Part shown: one piece after another, positions 19,977 to 28,562 of the stretch
Layout: each line of letters starts with the position of its first letter
How positions within the stretch are numbered: the first letter of the stretch is position 1
NCBI RefSeq assembly: GCF_009932555.1
Contig: NZ_BLJO01000004.1
Location: 454,367 to 518,366 of the forward strand
Length of the DNA: 64,000 nt
Origin: Steroidobacter agaridevorans
GTDB lineage: Bacteria > Pseudomonadota > Gammaproteobacteria > Steroidobacterales > Steroidobacteraceae
Direction of reading: 5' to 3'
Notes under the pieces: model-generated
What the model saw: the letters and a program-made list of their open reading frames with translations, nothing else
Told to the model about the DNA's origin: nothing
Database searches by the model: none
Made by a program: the position numbers and the translations under genes

Positions 19977-21166
19977 CCGCCTGCCACCGGGGGTATGAAG
20001 ACGACGGTGTCGCCGTGACGAAGCGGCGTGTTCCAGTCGCTGAAGTCGGAGTTCAACGCGACTTTGAGTTGCGTTGGGTTCAATTGGAAAGGATGACGGT
20101 TGCGGAGCTCCTCGTAGAGCTCGGCTGGAGTTGCTGCGGTCGTGTCCAATGTTTCTTCGCTGCGGCCGGCTTGTTCGCGGAGGATGGCGTAGTACTGGAC
20201 ACGGAGGGTCCGTGGTTTGTCGGCTTTCGCTCCTAACGCAGCGGCAGTATTTTTTTGAACCTCGCCGGCCTGGCCCGGAGAAGAGCGGTGGCTGGTGTTG
20301 CCGCCGGCCTGGTCCGGAGAAGAGCGGTGGCTGGTGTTGCCGCCGGCCTGGTCCGGAGAAGAGCGGTGGCTGGTGTTGCCGCCGGCCTGGTCCGGAGAAG
20401 AGCGGTGGCTGGTGTTGCCGCCGGCCTGGCCCGGAGAAGAGCGGTGGCTGAGGTCGCCGCCGGGCTGGCTTGGAGAAGAGGGGCGGCTGATGTCGCCGCG
20501 GTGCTGGTCCGGAGCAGAGGCGCGGCCAGCGCCGTCCTGGTTCAAAGAGGGCGGGTGGGTGGGCAAAAAAGAAGCCCCGCCGAAAGCGGCCACCGTCGAC
20601 CGATACTCATCAGCAGTGTTCACATTATCCAACGCTCGCACATCCGGCAGATCGAGCAGCAACGTATCCGCGTTGATCAGGAATTTGCGCGGGCACTGCT
20701 TGCCAGCGGCAACGTAAGCGAGCACAGGCTCGCGAGCCGCAGGTTCCCAAATCGCGCACAAAGGTTCGGGCAAGCCATCGTGACTGCTCTTGAACGCGGT
20801 CGCGAGCCGGCGTGGATCACGATGCTCGATCAAATATCGCAGCGTCTGCTCGTTCAAAAACGGCAGGTCGCACGCGACAACGAGCCACGCCGCTTTCGGA
20901 TGTGCATGCAGCGCAGCCGAGATGCCCGCAACAGGCCCAATCCCAGGCTGAAGATCCACAATCTGCGGCAAGCCCGCCCGAGTCGGCTCCTCCCGCTGAT
21001 CCGGCCTCACAGAAACGAACGTCGCCGCGCACACCTGCGACAGCAACTGAAACGTCCAATGCAGCTGCGACTGACCGTGATACTCGATCGCCGCCTTGTC
21101 TCGCTGCATGCGAGTGCTGGCGCCGCCGGCCAGCACCAGGCCGAACAGAGGTGCGTCAGCCGACAT
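19973..21166 (-). CDS. mobA-moaD: MobA-MoaD fusion: molybdenum cofactor guanylyltransferase joined to molybdopterin synthase sulfur carrier
   Basis: A 397-residue fusion. Residues about 6-195 are MobA, which attaches GMP to molybdenum cofactor: [12 protein letters not shown], the Lys in QRDKAAI, and VVACDLPFL. Residues about 200-318 are a Ser/Gly/His/Gln-rich linker built from 13-residue repeats of the [13 protein letters not shown] type. Residues about 320-397 are Moa[15 protein letters not shown], an ubiquitin-like fold, and the free C-terminal PPVAGG needed for thiocarboxylation. An upstream ATG at 21181 would add five residues. No separate moaD is present in the operon, so the C-terminal domain probably does the job. 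Confidence 0.9.
   Translation of the reverse strand: MSADAPLFGLVLAGGASTRMQRDKAAIEYHGQSQLHWTFQLLSQVCAATFVSVRPDQREEPTRAGLPQIVDLQPGIGPVAGISAALHAHPKAAWLVVACDLPFLNEQTLRYLIEHRDPRRLATAFKSSHDGLPEPLCAIWEPAAREPVLAYVAAGKQCPRKFLINADTLLLDLPDVRALDNVNTADEYRSTVAAFGGASFLPTHPPSLNQDGAGRASAPDQHRGDISRPSSPSQPGGDLSHRSSPGQAGGNTSHRSSPDQAGGNTSHRSSPDQAGGNTSHRSSPDQAGGNTSHRSSPGQAGEVQKNTAAALGAKADKPRTLRVQYYAILREQAGRSEETLDTTAATPAELYEELRNRHPFQLNPTQLKVALNSDFSDWNTPLRHGDTVVFIPPVAGG
20264..20563. repeat. 39-bp tandem repeat (minisatellite) inside the mobA-moaD linker
   Basis: Unit starts at 20264, 20303, 20342, 20381, 20420, 20459 and 20498 are exactly 39 bp apart, with an eighth degenerate unit from 20531 that is 6 bp short. 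The first five units are nearly identical; units six to eight diverge. Because 39 is a multiple of three, copies can be gained or lost without a frameshift, and all plus-strand frames also stay open, giving false ORFs. Divergence toward the MobA side suggests recent expansion near the MoaD side. Confidence 0.93.
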
Positions 21167-21623
21167 CGCTCTTGCCTCCACGCTTTTCGACCAGCCGCGT
21201 CTCCGCGATCACGATGTCGTGCGACAGCGCCTTGCACATATCGTAGATGGTGAGCGCAGCCACGCTCGCGCCCGTCAGCGCTTCCATCTCGACGCCGGTC
21301 TTGTGATGAACCGATACCGTACAGCGAACGACGGCATCGTCACCGTCCATCTCAATCGCCACAGTGCACTTCTCGATCCCGAGCGGATGACAGAACGGAA
21401 TCAAATCGTGCGTCCGCTTCGCCGCCATCGTGCCCGCGATGATGGCCGTCTGAAACACAGGCCCCTTCGGCGTGTTGAACTGCTGCGAACGCAGCGCCTC
21501 AGCGACCTCCGCCGGGAACCGAACGCGGGTTTGCGCCGTCGCCGTGCGCTTGGTCACGACCTTGTCGCTCACATCGACCATGGTCGGTCGCGAGCTCGAG
21601 TCGATATGAGTAAACGTCGCCAT
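21156..21623 (-). CDS. moaC: Cyclic pyranopterin monophosphate synthase
   Basis: Converts the MoaA product into cyclic pyranopterin monophosphate. Family blocks are [43 protein letters not shown] (with the conserved KRT and CHPL elements) and [24 protein letters not shown]. The start at 21623 leaves a 4-nt gap after moaA; an ATG at 21635 would overlap moaA by 8 nt. It overlaps mobA-moaD by 11 nt. Confidence 0.96.
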   Translation of the reverse strand: MATFTHIDSSSRPTMVDVSDKVVTKRTATAQTRVRFPAEVAEALRSQQFNTPKGPVFQTAIIAGTMAAKRTHDLIPFCHPLGIEKCTVAIEMDGDDAVVRCTVSVHHKTGVEMEALTGASVAALTIYDMCKALSHDIVIAETRLVEKRGGKSDVG

Positions 21624-21627
21624 CCCT

Positions 21628-22677
21628 TCAACCACCGATGTAATACATCTCGATCTTGCGCAACGGCTGCTCGCCGTTCTTCAGCGAAGAGCGGATCTCG
21701 CTGTAACGATCGCCGCGCTTCAGCCAGGTGTTCGAGATCAGCTGGCTCAGCTCCGCATCCGACGCGCCCTCGCGCAGGGGCGCGCGCAAATCGACGCCGG
21801 AGCGCGCGAACAAACAAGTATAGAACACGCCTTCCGACGACAGCCGCGCCCGCGTGCAGTCACCGCAGAAGGGATTGGTAATCGAGGAAATGAACCCGAC
21901 CTCGCCGAGCCCATCGTCGAACGCGTACCGCTCAGCAACCTCGCCGCGATAATTTGGATCGACCGGATGCAGCGGCCAGCGCTGCCCGATACGTTCCACC
22001 AGTTCGCGCGAGGAAACGACGCGATCCAGGCTCCAATGATTCCGATTGCCCACATCCATGTATTCGATGAAGCGCACGATCACGCCAGTGCCACGGAAGC
22101 GCTCGATCAGATCGATCGCAGTGTGATCGTTCAAGCCGCGCTCGATGACCGAGTTGATCTTGATCGGCGCGAGCCCCGCTTCCTGCGCGGCGCGAATGCC
22201 GTCGAGCACGCGGTCCAGATCGCCCATGCCGCCGCTCATCTGTTTGAAGATGGCCGGATCCAGCGTATCGAGGCTGACCGTGATGCGATTCAGGCCATTG
22301 GCCTTCAACTCGACGGCATGCTGAGCGAGCAGCACGCCGTTGGTCGTCAACGCAACGTCCTGCACGCCCTCGATGGCGGTGAGATCGCCGATCAAATCGG
22401 CGAGATTCGAGCGCAGCAGCGGCTCGCCGCCCGTGAGGCGCACTTTCTTCACGCCGATGTCGACGAACAAGCGGGTCAGCCGCGCGATCTCTTCGAACGA
22501 CAGCCGCTCGTTCGACTTCAGGAAACGATAGTTCTCATGAAACGTTTCCTTCGGCATGCAGTACGGGCAGCGGAAGTTGCAGCGGTCCATCACCGAGATC
22601 CGCAGGTCGTGCAGCGGCCGGCCCAGCGTATCGTGCGGGCGGAGCTTCACGGGCAGTTCGGCAACGGTGGATGGCAT
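21628..22677 (-). CDS. moaA: GTP 3',8-cyclase, radical SAM enzyme
   Basis: First step of molybdenum cofactor synthesis from GTP. The 349-residue protein has the radical SAM cluster motif CNFRCPYC near residues 32-39, the SAM-binding [10 protein letters not shown], the C-terminal second cluster ligands in [13 protein letters not shown] and YTCLF, and the C-terminal MYYIGG with its functional Gly-Gly. ATG 22677 is chosen because the upstream part of the frame overlaps moeA and is unlike MoaA. There are 5 nt between moeA and moaA. Confidence 0.97.
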   Translation of the reverse strand: MPSTVAELPVKLRPHDTLGRPLHDLRISVMDRCNFRCPYCMPKETFHENYRFLKSNERLSFEEIARLTRLFVDIGVKKVRLTGGEPLLRSNLADLIGDLTAIEGVQDVALTTNGVLLAQHAVELKANGLNRITVSLDTLDPAIFKQMSGGMGDLDRVLDGIRAAQEAGLAPIKINSVIERGLNDHTAIDLIERFRGTGVIVRFIEYMDVGNRNHWSLDRVVSSRELVERIGQRWPLHPVDPNYRGEVAERYAFDDGLGEVGFISSITNPFCGDCTRARLSSEGVFYTCLFARSGVDLRAPLREGASDAELSQLISNTWLKRGDRYSEIRSSLKNGEQPLRKIEMYYIGG

Positions 22678-22682
22678 GCAAG

Positions 22683-23894
22683 CTACCAGCGATAAAGAGG
22701 CAACGAAGCGTCTTCCATAACGACCCGTGGGCCGGGCGGCAGTTCCACGAAGCCTACGGTGCCGATCAATGAGGTGAAATCGCCGGAACCGCGTGTCGGG
22801 TGCGGCAAGGCGCATTGCCCCGCGACCGATTGTGTGAGCGTCACAGGCAAAAACACCGCGAGCGGCGGTTTGACTTCGTAGCTTTGGGCAAGCGAAATGG
22901 TTTCAACAGTCCTGGCCGTGGCGCCTTGCGCCGCCTGCAGCCCCGGCAGGACATAGCGCGTCAGACAAACCAGCGTCGAGACGGGATTGCCAGGCAACGC
23001 GTACACGGTTTGTCCGCCGCTGCCTACGCCGAACCAGAGCGGTTTGCCCGGGCGCTGCGCGACCTTGTGGAAGATCATGCGCACGCCGAGCTCCTCCAGG
23101 ACCTGCGGAACATAGTCGAAGCGGCCCATCGAGACGCCGCCGCTCAGGATCATCACATCGTTGGCTGCGAGATGAGATCGCAGGCGCTCGCGGAGTTTGG
23201 GCAGATCGTCCGGCACATGATCGTGCGAGAGCGTGGAATATCCGTGCTGTCGCAACGAGGCGAGCACGGCATAAACGTTGGAGCGCGAGATCTGCCAATC
23301 CTGCAGCGGTTGGCCGGGCTCGACCAGTTCGTCGCCCGTGGAGATCACGACGATGCGCGGCGGCCTTGCGACCGACGCATGCGTTTGCCCGTTCGAGGCG
23401 ATCACTGCAACTTCGGCGGGGCCGAGCCGGCAGCCCGACGGTAATAACAAATCGCCGCGACGGGAGTCGATGCCGCGAGCATGCACGTTGACGTTGCGCA
23501 CGGGAGCAGGGGCGTCGTCGCGGAGTTGAGCGATGCCGTCGCTCACGTCGATGTTCTCGACCGGCACGACACAATCGCAGCCGATCGGGAGCATCGCGCC
23601 CGTCATCACTTCGATGCAGTCAGTGCGGTCGGGCAGGGTCAGCGGCGCCGCGCCCGCGGCCTGGGTCCCCGCGATCCGGAAGCTATTCCGGCCGCCCTGC
23701 CAGCTTTCGAACGAGAACGCGATGCCATCCATCGTGACCCGGTCGAACGGCGGCTGATCGCGGGTCGAAGTGATGGACTCGCGCAGCACCGCGCCCGACA
23801 ACGCGGCCAGGGGCAAATGAACGGCCGGCAGCTGCGTCGCCTGCTGACGGATCGCGGCTTCGGCTTCGGCGGGTGAAAGGAGGCGGCTGGACAC
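22683..23894 (-). CDS. moeA: Molybdopterin molybdenumtransferase
   Basis: Inserts molybdate into adenylated molybdopterin. The 403-residue protein has an N-terminal RDQPPFDRVTMDGIAF block, MTGAMLPIGCDCVVPVE, VISTGDELVEPG, SGGVSMGRFDYV and YALPGNPVSTLVCL, in the usual order. Start codon is GTG. It leads the operon moeA-moaA-moaC-mobA/moaD-moaE, whose promoter should lie in the 347-nt gap upstream. Confidence 0.95.
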   Translation of the reverse strand: MSSRLLSPAEAEAAIRQQATQLPAVHLPLAALSGAVLRESITSTRDQPPFDRVTMDGIAFSFESWQGGRNSFRIAGTQAAGAAPLTLPDRTDCIEVMTGAMLPIGCDCVVPVENIDVSDGIAQLRDDAPAPVRNVNVHARGIDSRRGDLLLPSGCRLGPAEVAVIASNGQTHASVARPPRIVVISTGDELVEPGQPLQDWQISRSNVYAVLASLRQHGYSTLSHDHVPDDLPKLRERLRSHLAANDVMILSGGVSMGRFDYVPQVLEELGVRMIFHKVAQRPGKPLWFGVGSGGQTVYALPGNPVSTLVCLTRYVLPGLQAAQGATARTVETISLAQSYEVKPPLAVFLPVTLTQSVAGQCALPHPTRGSGDFTSLIGTVGFVELPPGPRVVMEDASLPLYRW

Positions 23895-24241
23895 CGGGAA
23901 AGTGTGTCACGAGCCACCGGGACGCGCTATATCCGGTCGGAAATTGCGCACGATCGTGCAATGTTGGGCCAGTCCCAGGCACGACCGGCCTTAAAGACGC
24001 GCGAGCGGTACCCAAATCCGTGGTCCCACGTCCGCGCGTAAGCAGGGAAACTGAGTCCGTAGCGTCCCCATGGAGCGGCTGATTCGCTCCATTCCTTGGC
24101 CGTTGGCCTGCCTCGCCGATGGCACATCAATCCAGCGGCGCTGCAAGCGCCCGGCTTGTCAAATCGAATCGGGCGTCCTGCCCAGGATGTGCCTGGCTTT
24201 GTCGACTTCGGCCCGCAACGCAGGCCGATTAAAACTCTGTC
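23895..24241. other. Intergenic region upstream of the molybdenum cofactor operon
   Basis: This 347-bp gap holds no convincing gene. It contains a perfect 12-bp palindrome GCACGATCGTGC at 23948-23959, about 54 bp before moeA, and an ATGGAGCG/CGCTCCAT inverted repeat with a 7-nt loop at 24070-24092. A Moco riboswitch would be expected in some gammaproteobacteria at such a place, but I cannot establish that fold by eye. Confidence 0.5.
23948..23959. promoter_or_regulatory. 12-bp palindrome upstream of moeA, possible operator
   Basis: GCACGATCGTGC is a perfect palindrome 54 bp before the moeA GTG. Its position suits a repressor site on the moe/moa promoter. No regulator is linked to it by sequence. 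Confidence 0.3.
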
Positions 24242-24592
24242 TTACCCGCGAGCCTTGAACACACGCACCTGCTCGTTGAACAGCTTGGCCTTGGTCTGCA
24301 GTTCGTCGATGGCGGCGTTGTGCTTCTTGGTCTGCATGGTCTTCAGCTGCATCAGCTGCGCCGTGCCGGCGGCCTTGCTCTTGGTCTCCTCTTCGAGGCA
24401 GGCGCCGAACGCGTTCACTTCCTCGTTGTAGGACTTGAAGGCCTGCATGGCGGCGACCATTTCCGCTTCAGAAGCGGTCTTGCCGTCGGGGATGGAGGCC
24501 GGGGGCTTCGGGAAGGCGCATTCGGCCTGGGCGGTAGCCACGCCAAAGGCGAGGGCGAGGGCAGCGCCGATGGTGAGCAACTTGCGATTCAT
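24242..24592 (-). CDS. Small secreted protein of a tandem paralogous pair
   Basis: A 116-residue protein with a clear signal peptide (1-23, ALALAFGVATAQA). The mature part starts ECAFPKPPASIPDGKTASE, then is helical, with a second Cys in GACLEEE and an ending NEQVRVFKARG. The two cysteines match those of the neighbour at 24825-25196, and could form a disulfide. I do not recognise the family. It lies downstream of its paralogue on the same strand, separated by 232 nt. Confidence 0.75.
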   Translation of the reverse strand: MNRKLLTIGAALALAFGVATAQAECAFPKPPASIPDGKTASEAEMVAAMQAFKSYNEEVNAFGACLEEETKSKAAGTAQLMQLKTMQTKKHNAAIDELQTKAKLFNEQVRVFKARG

Positions 24593-24784
24593 TTCTCTTG
24601 TCTCCAGCTGATCCGTGAGCGTGAGCCGATGTAACGGCGGACACAGCGGGCATCGGCCCTACGCGCGTTCGCTTAAGGGTCGATCTCTCAGTACCTCGTA
24701 CAACTGCGACGGCGGTCGCACAGATTCGAGGGGTCTGCTGGAAAACGTGAAATGGGTCGCCGGGGGGGCGCGCGGCGAGGGGCA

Positions 24785-24808
24785 GCGGTGCTTTCACATA
24801 AGCACCGC
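24785..24808 (-). terminator. Hairpin after the first paralogue, terminator-like
   Basis: GCGGTGCTT (24785-24793) pairs with AAGCACCGC (24800-24808) over 6 nt, a perfect 9-bp stem 16 nt beyond the stop of the 24825-25196 gene. There is no T-tract on the minus strand, so it may only partly terminate or stabilise the 3' end. Confidence 0.45.
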
Positions 24809-24824
24809 GCCCGGATACGTCAAA

Positions 24825-25196
24825 TCAGCTCTTCTTTTCGCGGGCCTTGAACACTTTCACCTGCTCGTTGAAGCGGGCGGCGGTGGACTCCAGTTCCTCG
24901 ACCGCGGCGTTGTGACGCTTGGTGTGGATGGCCTTGATCTGCTCGACCTGGTCGGCCGGCGCCTCGGGGCCGGCGGCCTCGATGCGGGTGTTCATTTCGG
25001 TTTCCAGGCAGTTCAAATAGGTCGTGACCGCGCTGTTGTATTCCTTGATGGCCTTCATCCCGCCGACCATTTCGTCCTGGGTTGCGGTGGCGCCGTCCGG
25101 CAGGCCGCTCGGGGACTTGGGATAAGAGCACTCTGCGCTTGCGGTGGCGGCCGCGAGGCTGGTCAGCAGCGTGACGCCAATAATGGTTTTGATCAT
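24825..25196 (-). CDS. Small secreted protein, paralogue of the 24242-24592 product
   Basis: A 123-residue protein with a signal peptide (1-21) and a mature start ECSYPKSPSGLPDGATAT. A second Cys is in LNCLETEM and the C-terminus is NEQVKVFKAREKKS. Shared positions with the neighbour include the E-C-x-[FY]-P-K start, the PDG turn, K-x-Y-N, CLE, KxHNAA and FNEQVxVFKAR. The frame upstream of ATG 25196 is not protein-like. Sequence divergence outside these blocks shows an old duplication. Function unknown; periplasmic location is likely. Confidence 0.78.
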   Translation of the reverse strand: MIKTIIGVTLLTSLAAATASAECSYPKSPSGLPDGATATQDEMVGGMKAIKEYNSAVTTYLNCLETEMNTRIEAAGPEAPADQVEQIKAIHTKRHNAAVEELESTAARFNEQVKVFKAREKKS

Positions 25197-25315
25197 GACG
25201 AATCCTCTAGCGGCTTTCCGAATACGCCAGCATCTTAAGGCGCGCCCGCGCCGCTTGGCTATGCTCAAAACGTCGACGGCCGGGCCGGTTGCATGACTCC
25301 TCTATACTGTCGCTC

Positions 25316-26005
25316 ATGATGCTCACTGCCGCCGAGGTGGACGCCGTCCGCCTGAGCCTGTCGATCGCCCTGCGCAGCGTGCTGTTCAGCCTGCCGCTGG
25401 CGATCCTCGTGGCCTGGCTGCTGACCCGGCGGCAGTTGCGCGGCGGGCTGTTGCTCGATGCTTTCGTGCATTTGCCGCTGGTGCTGCCGCCCGTCGTGGT
25501 CGGCTACTTGCTGCTGTTGTTGTTTGGAATGCGCGGGCCCATCGGCGGCTGGCTATATGCGCACTTCGGCATCCAGCTCGTCTTTACCAGCGCCGGCGCG
25601 GCGCTGGCCACGGCGGTCATGAGTTTTCCGTTGATGGTGCGAGCCATTCGGATCTCCCTGGAGGGCGTCGATGCCGGCCTGGAAGATGCGGCTCGCACGC
25701 TCGGGGCCGGGGCGTGGGATCGATTCTTCACGGTGACGCTGCCGCTGATGTTGCCCGGCATTCTCGCCGGTGCGGTCACGGCGTTTTCAGCAGGACTCGG
25801 CGAGTTCGGTGCGGTCATCACGTTCGTTTCAAACATTCCCGGCGAGACGCGCACGCTGCCGTTGGCGCTCTACACCGCGTTGCAGACACCGGGCGGCGAT
25901 GCAGTGGCGGCCCGGCTGGCGGCGGTTTCTTTCTCGCTCGGCCTGATCGGATTGATCGCGGCTGAATTCATCGCGCGCCGTGTGCGCCGGATGCTGGGAA
26001 GGTAG
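25316..26005 (+). CDS. modB: Molybdate ABC transporter permease
   Basis: Inner-membrane permease of the molybdate importer, about 229 residues, with five or six membrane segments. The ABC-interaction loop reads GVDAGLEDAARTLGAGAWDRFFTVTLPLMLPGILAG, and FSAGLGEFGAVITFVSNIPGETRTLPLALY is typical for ModB. ATG at 25316 or 25319; the TTG at 25289 looks too early. It starts 120 nt from the divergent secreted-protein gene and is followed by modC after 8 nt. Confidence 0.94.
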   Translation: MMLTAAEVDAVRLSLSIALRSVLFSLPLAILVAWLLTRRQLRGGLLLDAFVHLPLVLPPVVVGYLLLLLFGMRGPIGGWLYAHFGIQLVFTSAGAALATAVMSFPLMVRAIRISLEGVDAGLEDAARTLGAGAWDRFFTVTLPLMLPGILAGAVTAFSAGLGEFGAVITFVSNIPGETRTLPLALYTALQTPGGDAVAARLAAVSFSLGLIGLIAAEFIARRVRRMLGR

Positions 26006-26013
26006 CGCGCCGC

Positions 26014-27168
26014 ATGTTCAGTATCCGCGCCAAGAAGCGCCGCGATGGCTTCGTGCTCGATGTGGACATCGAAGTTTCGGCGCCCGGCGTGGTTGCGTTG
26101 TTCGGCCGCTCCGGCTGCGGCAAGACCACGCTGGTCAATATCATCGCGGGGCTGCTGCCGGCGGATGAAGCGCACATCGTGATCGACGGCTGGGCGCTCG
26201 ACAAGGATGGCAAATCGCTGCTGGCCGAGCATCGGGGCATTGGCTATGTGTTCCAGGATGCGCGCTTGTTTCCGCACTTGGATGTGATGGGAAATCTGCG
26301 CTACGGCGAGAAGCGGGCGAAGGCGCGCTCCGTTCAAAACAACGAGAACTTGCGGATCAACCCGCGCCGGGATGCTCCGCGCATCACGCTGGATGTAGTT
26401 GCGCCGTTGCTCGGGCTCGAGCCGTTGTTATCGCGTCGGGTTCATCAGCTGTCAGGCGGCGAGCGCCAGCGCGTCGCGTTGGGGCGGGCGCTATTGACCC
26501 GCCCACGTCTGTTGATTCTCGATGAGCCGCTGGCCTCGCTCGATGCCGCTCGCCGCGAGGAAGTGCTGCCGTATCTCGAAAAGCTCCGTGACGAGCTGGC
26601 GATTCCGATGATCTATGTCAGCCATCAGTTCGAAGAAGTGCTGCGGCTCGCGACCCATGTCGTGCTGATGGATAAAGGCAAGGTCCTGTCGCAGGGCTCG
26701 CTGGATGAGCTCAGCTTACATCCGGAGTTGCGCGCCATCGTCGGGCCGGAAGCCGTGGGCGCGGTCGTTCATGGCCTCGTTGAATCGGTCGATGGCGGCA
26801 CCGGCCTTGCGAACATTCGAGTCGGCGCGAACGTCCTGCGAATTCACTTGCGGGAGGCGCGAGCGGGTGCTCACATTCGTGCACAACTGCTCGCGCGCGA
26901 CATCATTCTCGCGACTACTCGACCCGACAATCTCAGCGTTCGAAACATCATGACCGGAACGATCGCGCGGATCGTTCCGGATGATGAGGATACCGAGCTG
27001 GTCTACGTCGACATCGGCGGCGCTTCGATTCTGTCGCGCGTAACGCGGGCCGCGTCGGTGGCGCTCGATCTGCGCGCTGGATTGCAGGTGTGGGCGCTGG
27101 TGAAGTCAGTGTCGATTCGCGGCCATGCGTTCGTCGAAGGGCCGGCCCGGCAGCAGCCGGCGATTTAG
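26014..27168 (+). CDS. modC: Molybdate ABC transporter ATP-binding protein
   Basis: ATPase of the molybdate importer, 384 residues. Walker A is GRSGCGKTT (about 31-39), the signature is LSGGERQRVALGRAL, Walker B is LLILDEPLASLD, and the switch His is in YVSHQFEE. The C-terminal part (about 255-375) is a TOBE/MOP-type domain. An insertion QNNENLRINPRRDAPR follows the Q-loop region. The 3' end overlaps the opposing modA by 63 nt. Confidence 0.95.
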   Translation: MFSIRAKKRRDGFVLDVDIEVSAPGVVALFGRSGCGKTTLVNIIAGLLPADEAHIVIDGWALDKDGKSLLAEHRGIGYVFQDARLFPHLDVMGNLRYGEKRAKARSVQNNENLRINPRRDAPRITLDVVAPLLGLEPLLSRRVHQLSGGERQRVALGRALLTRPRLLILDEPLASLDAARREEVLPYLEKLRDELAIPMIYVSHQFEEVLRLATHVVLMDKGKVLSQGSLDELSLHPELRAIVGPEAVGAVVHGLVESVDGGTGLANIRVGANVLRIHLREARAGAHIRAQLLARDIILATTRPDNLSVRNIMTGTIARIVPDDEDTELVYVDIGGASILSRVTRAASVALDLRAGLQVWALVKSVSIRGHAFVEGPARQQPAI

Positions 27169-27975
27169 TTTGCGGTCGTGCCCGTTGCCGCTGCTCAGAA
27201 CGGTGAAGCCTGCCTTGGTAAAGATGGCGCGCGCTGCGTGGCTGCGCAGGAACTTCAGGAACGACTCAGTCTCGGATGATGCGCTCGTCATTGCGGCGAC
27301 CGGATAAGTAATCGGCGCGTGTGACGACGCGGGAAACAAATCGACGACGCGGACCTGCGGCTCGACGGCAGCGTCCGTCGCATACACGATGCCTAGCGGC
27401 GCTTCGCCGCGGGCGACGTACATCAGCGCGACTCGAACGTTGTCCGCTCGCACGAGGCGCCGTTCGATCGAAGGCCACAGATCAAGGTTGCTGAGCGCGG
27501 TCTTCGCGTACTTGCCGACGGGTACGGAGTCCGGATCCCCGGTAGACAGGCGGCCGTTCGGGCCGAGCGCGGCCAGCAAAGGTGCGCCTTTCTGTAACTT
27601 CAATGTGATCTTGCTGTCCCTCGGCGCGATCAGCACCAGGCGATTGCCGAGCAGGTCGCTGCGGGTGCCGGCCTTGATCAGCTTGCGCTCCTGCAGGTAG
27701 TTCATCCAATCCTGATCGGCGGACAGGAAGGCGTCGGCCTGCGCGCCTGACTCGATCTGCTTGGCCAGCGCGGAGCTCGCGGCGAACGAGAACTTCACCG
27801 GCACGTTGGATTGCTGGGTGTACAACGGCCCGACCTGCTGCAAGACATCGGTCAGCGACGCCGCTGCGAACACGAGCAAGGGTTCGCGCTGCGCTTCGGC
27901 CGCCGTCGCCGTCTGGGTCAGCCACAGGGCCGCGATGACGAAATGCGCAAGGCCGCGCGCCAGGACTTTGATCAT
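27106..27975 (-). CDS. modA: Molybdate-binding periplasmic protein
   Basis: Periplasmic substrate-binding protein of the molybdate importer, 289 residues with a signal peptide of about 25 residues. Recognised by LLVFAAASLTDVLQQV, SFAASSALAKQIESGAQADAF, and DPDSVPVGKYAKTAL. It is encoded against modBC rather than upstream of it. About 29 C-terminal residues after FTKAGFTVLSS are encoded antisense to the 3' end of modC and look like an extension beyond the usual ModA end. Confidence 0.94.
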   Translation of the reverse strand: MIKVLARGLAHFVIAALWLTQTATAAEAQREPLLVFAAASLTDVLQQVGPLYTQQSNVPVKFSFAASSALAKQIESGAQADAFLSADQDWMNYLQERKLIKAGTRSDLLGNRLVLIAPRDSKITLKLQKGAPLLAALGPNGRLSTGDPDSVPVGKYAKTALSNLDLWPSIERRLVRADNVRVALMYVARGEAPLGIVYATDAAVEPQVRVVDLFPASSHAPITYPVAAMTSASSETESFLKFLRSHAARAIFTKAGFTVLSSGNGHDRKLNRRLLPGRPFDERMAANRH

Positions 27976-28055
27976 GGTGATACCTCGATGACGGCCGGTG
28001 CTTGGATCGCGGCCGGCCGTGCGTTACTTTCGCCTTTCGCCCGCGGAGACCCACA

Positions 28056-28481
28056 ATGAGCCGGCTCAAGATTACGTTGCGTGTGGATTTCGATTCCGAC
28101 CATGCCATCGGGCCGGGCAAGGTGGCGCTGCTCGAGAAGATGCGCGACTCCGGCTCGCTGTCGCAGGCCGCCCGCGAGCTGGACATGAGCTATCGCCGCG
28201 CCTGGCAACTGCTCACCAGCCTCAATCAGACCTTCCGCGAGCCGCTCGTCCTGACCAGCACCGGTGGCACCGGCGGTGGCGGCACGACGCTGACGAAGTT
28301 CGGCGAGTCCGTCGTGGCGGCGTATCGGCAGTTCGAAAAAGAAACCAACACTCGCGCCGAGAAGTACTTCGGTTCCATGCTCAAGACCGTGAGCACTCAG
28401 CGTGAGGGCACGCGCCGTTCGCTCACTCGCACGCAACGCTCGCCGGCCACGGCGGCGGCTAAGCGCGCGGCGTCTCGTTGA
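28056..28481 (+). CDS. modE: ModE-type DNA-binding regulator lacking the molybdate-binding domain
   Basis: A 141-residue winged helix-turn-helix protein of the LysR-like ModE N-terminal family: LRVDFDSDHAIGPGKVALLEKM, SGSLSQAARELDMSYRRAWQLLTSLN, and LTKFGESVVAAYRQFE. The C-terminal tail is basic (TRRSLTRTQRS). There is no MOP/TOBE domain, so it may not sense molybdate itself. It is divergent from modA with 80 nt between the starts, a natural site for control of both. ATG 28056 is used; the upstream frame is not family-like. Confidence 0.88.
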   Translation: MSRLKITLRVDFDSDHAIGPGKVALLEKMRDSGSLSQAARELDMSYRRAWQLLTSLNQTFREPLVLTSTGGTGGGGTTLTKFGESVVAAYRQFEKETNTRAEKYFGSMLKTVSTQREGTRRSLTRTQRSPATAAAKRAASR

Positions 28482-28562
28482 TGGAGTTGAGTTCACTTGA
28501 TTGAAAGTCCATGCGCGATATCCCTGAGGATATAACGGGGGTGCGGTGGGGCGCTATGGCCG

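Noticed and set aside
20264-20563. CRISPR array
   Set aside because: The units adjoin directly without unique spacers and are in frame within a gene; no cas genes are present.
20074-21253. Three long plus-strand open frames through the repeat region
   Set aside because: A 39-bp repeat keeps all frames open. The minus-strand frame encodes recognisable MobA and MoaD, so the others are by-products.
23927-24130. 67-codon minus-strand frame upstream of moeA
   Set aside because: No ribosome site, no motif and no support beyond being open.
23895-24241. Moco riboswitch or tRNA gene
   Set aside because: I could not match the conserved helices or a cloverleaf by eye; a covariance search is needed.
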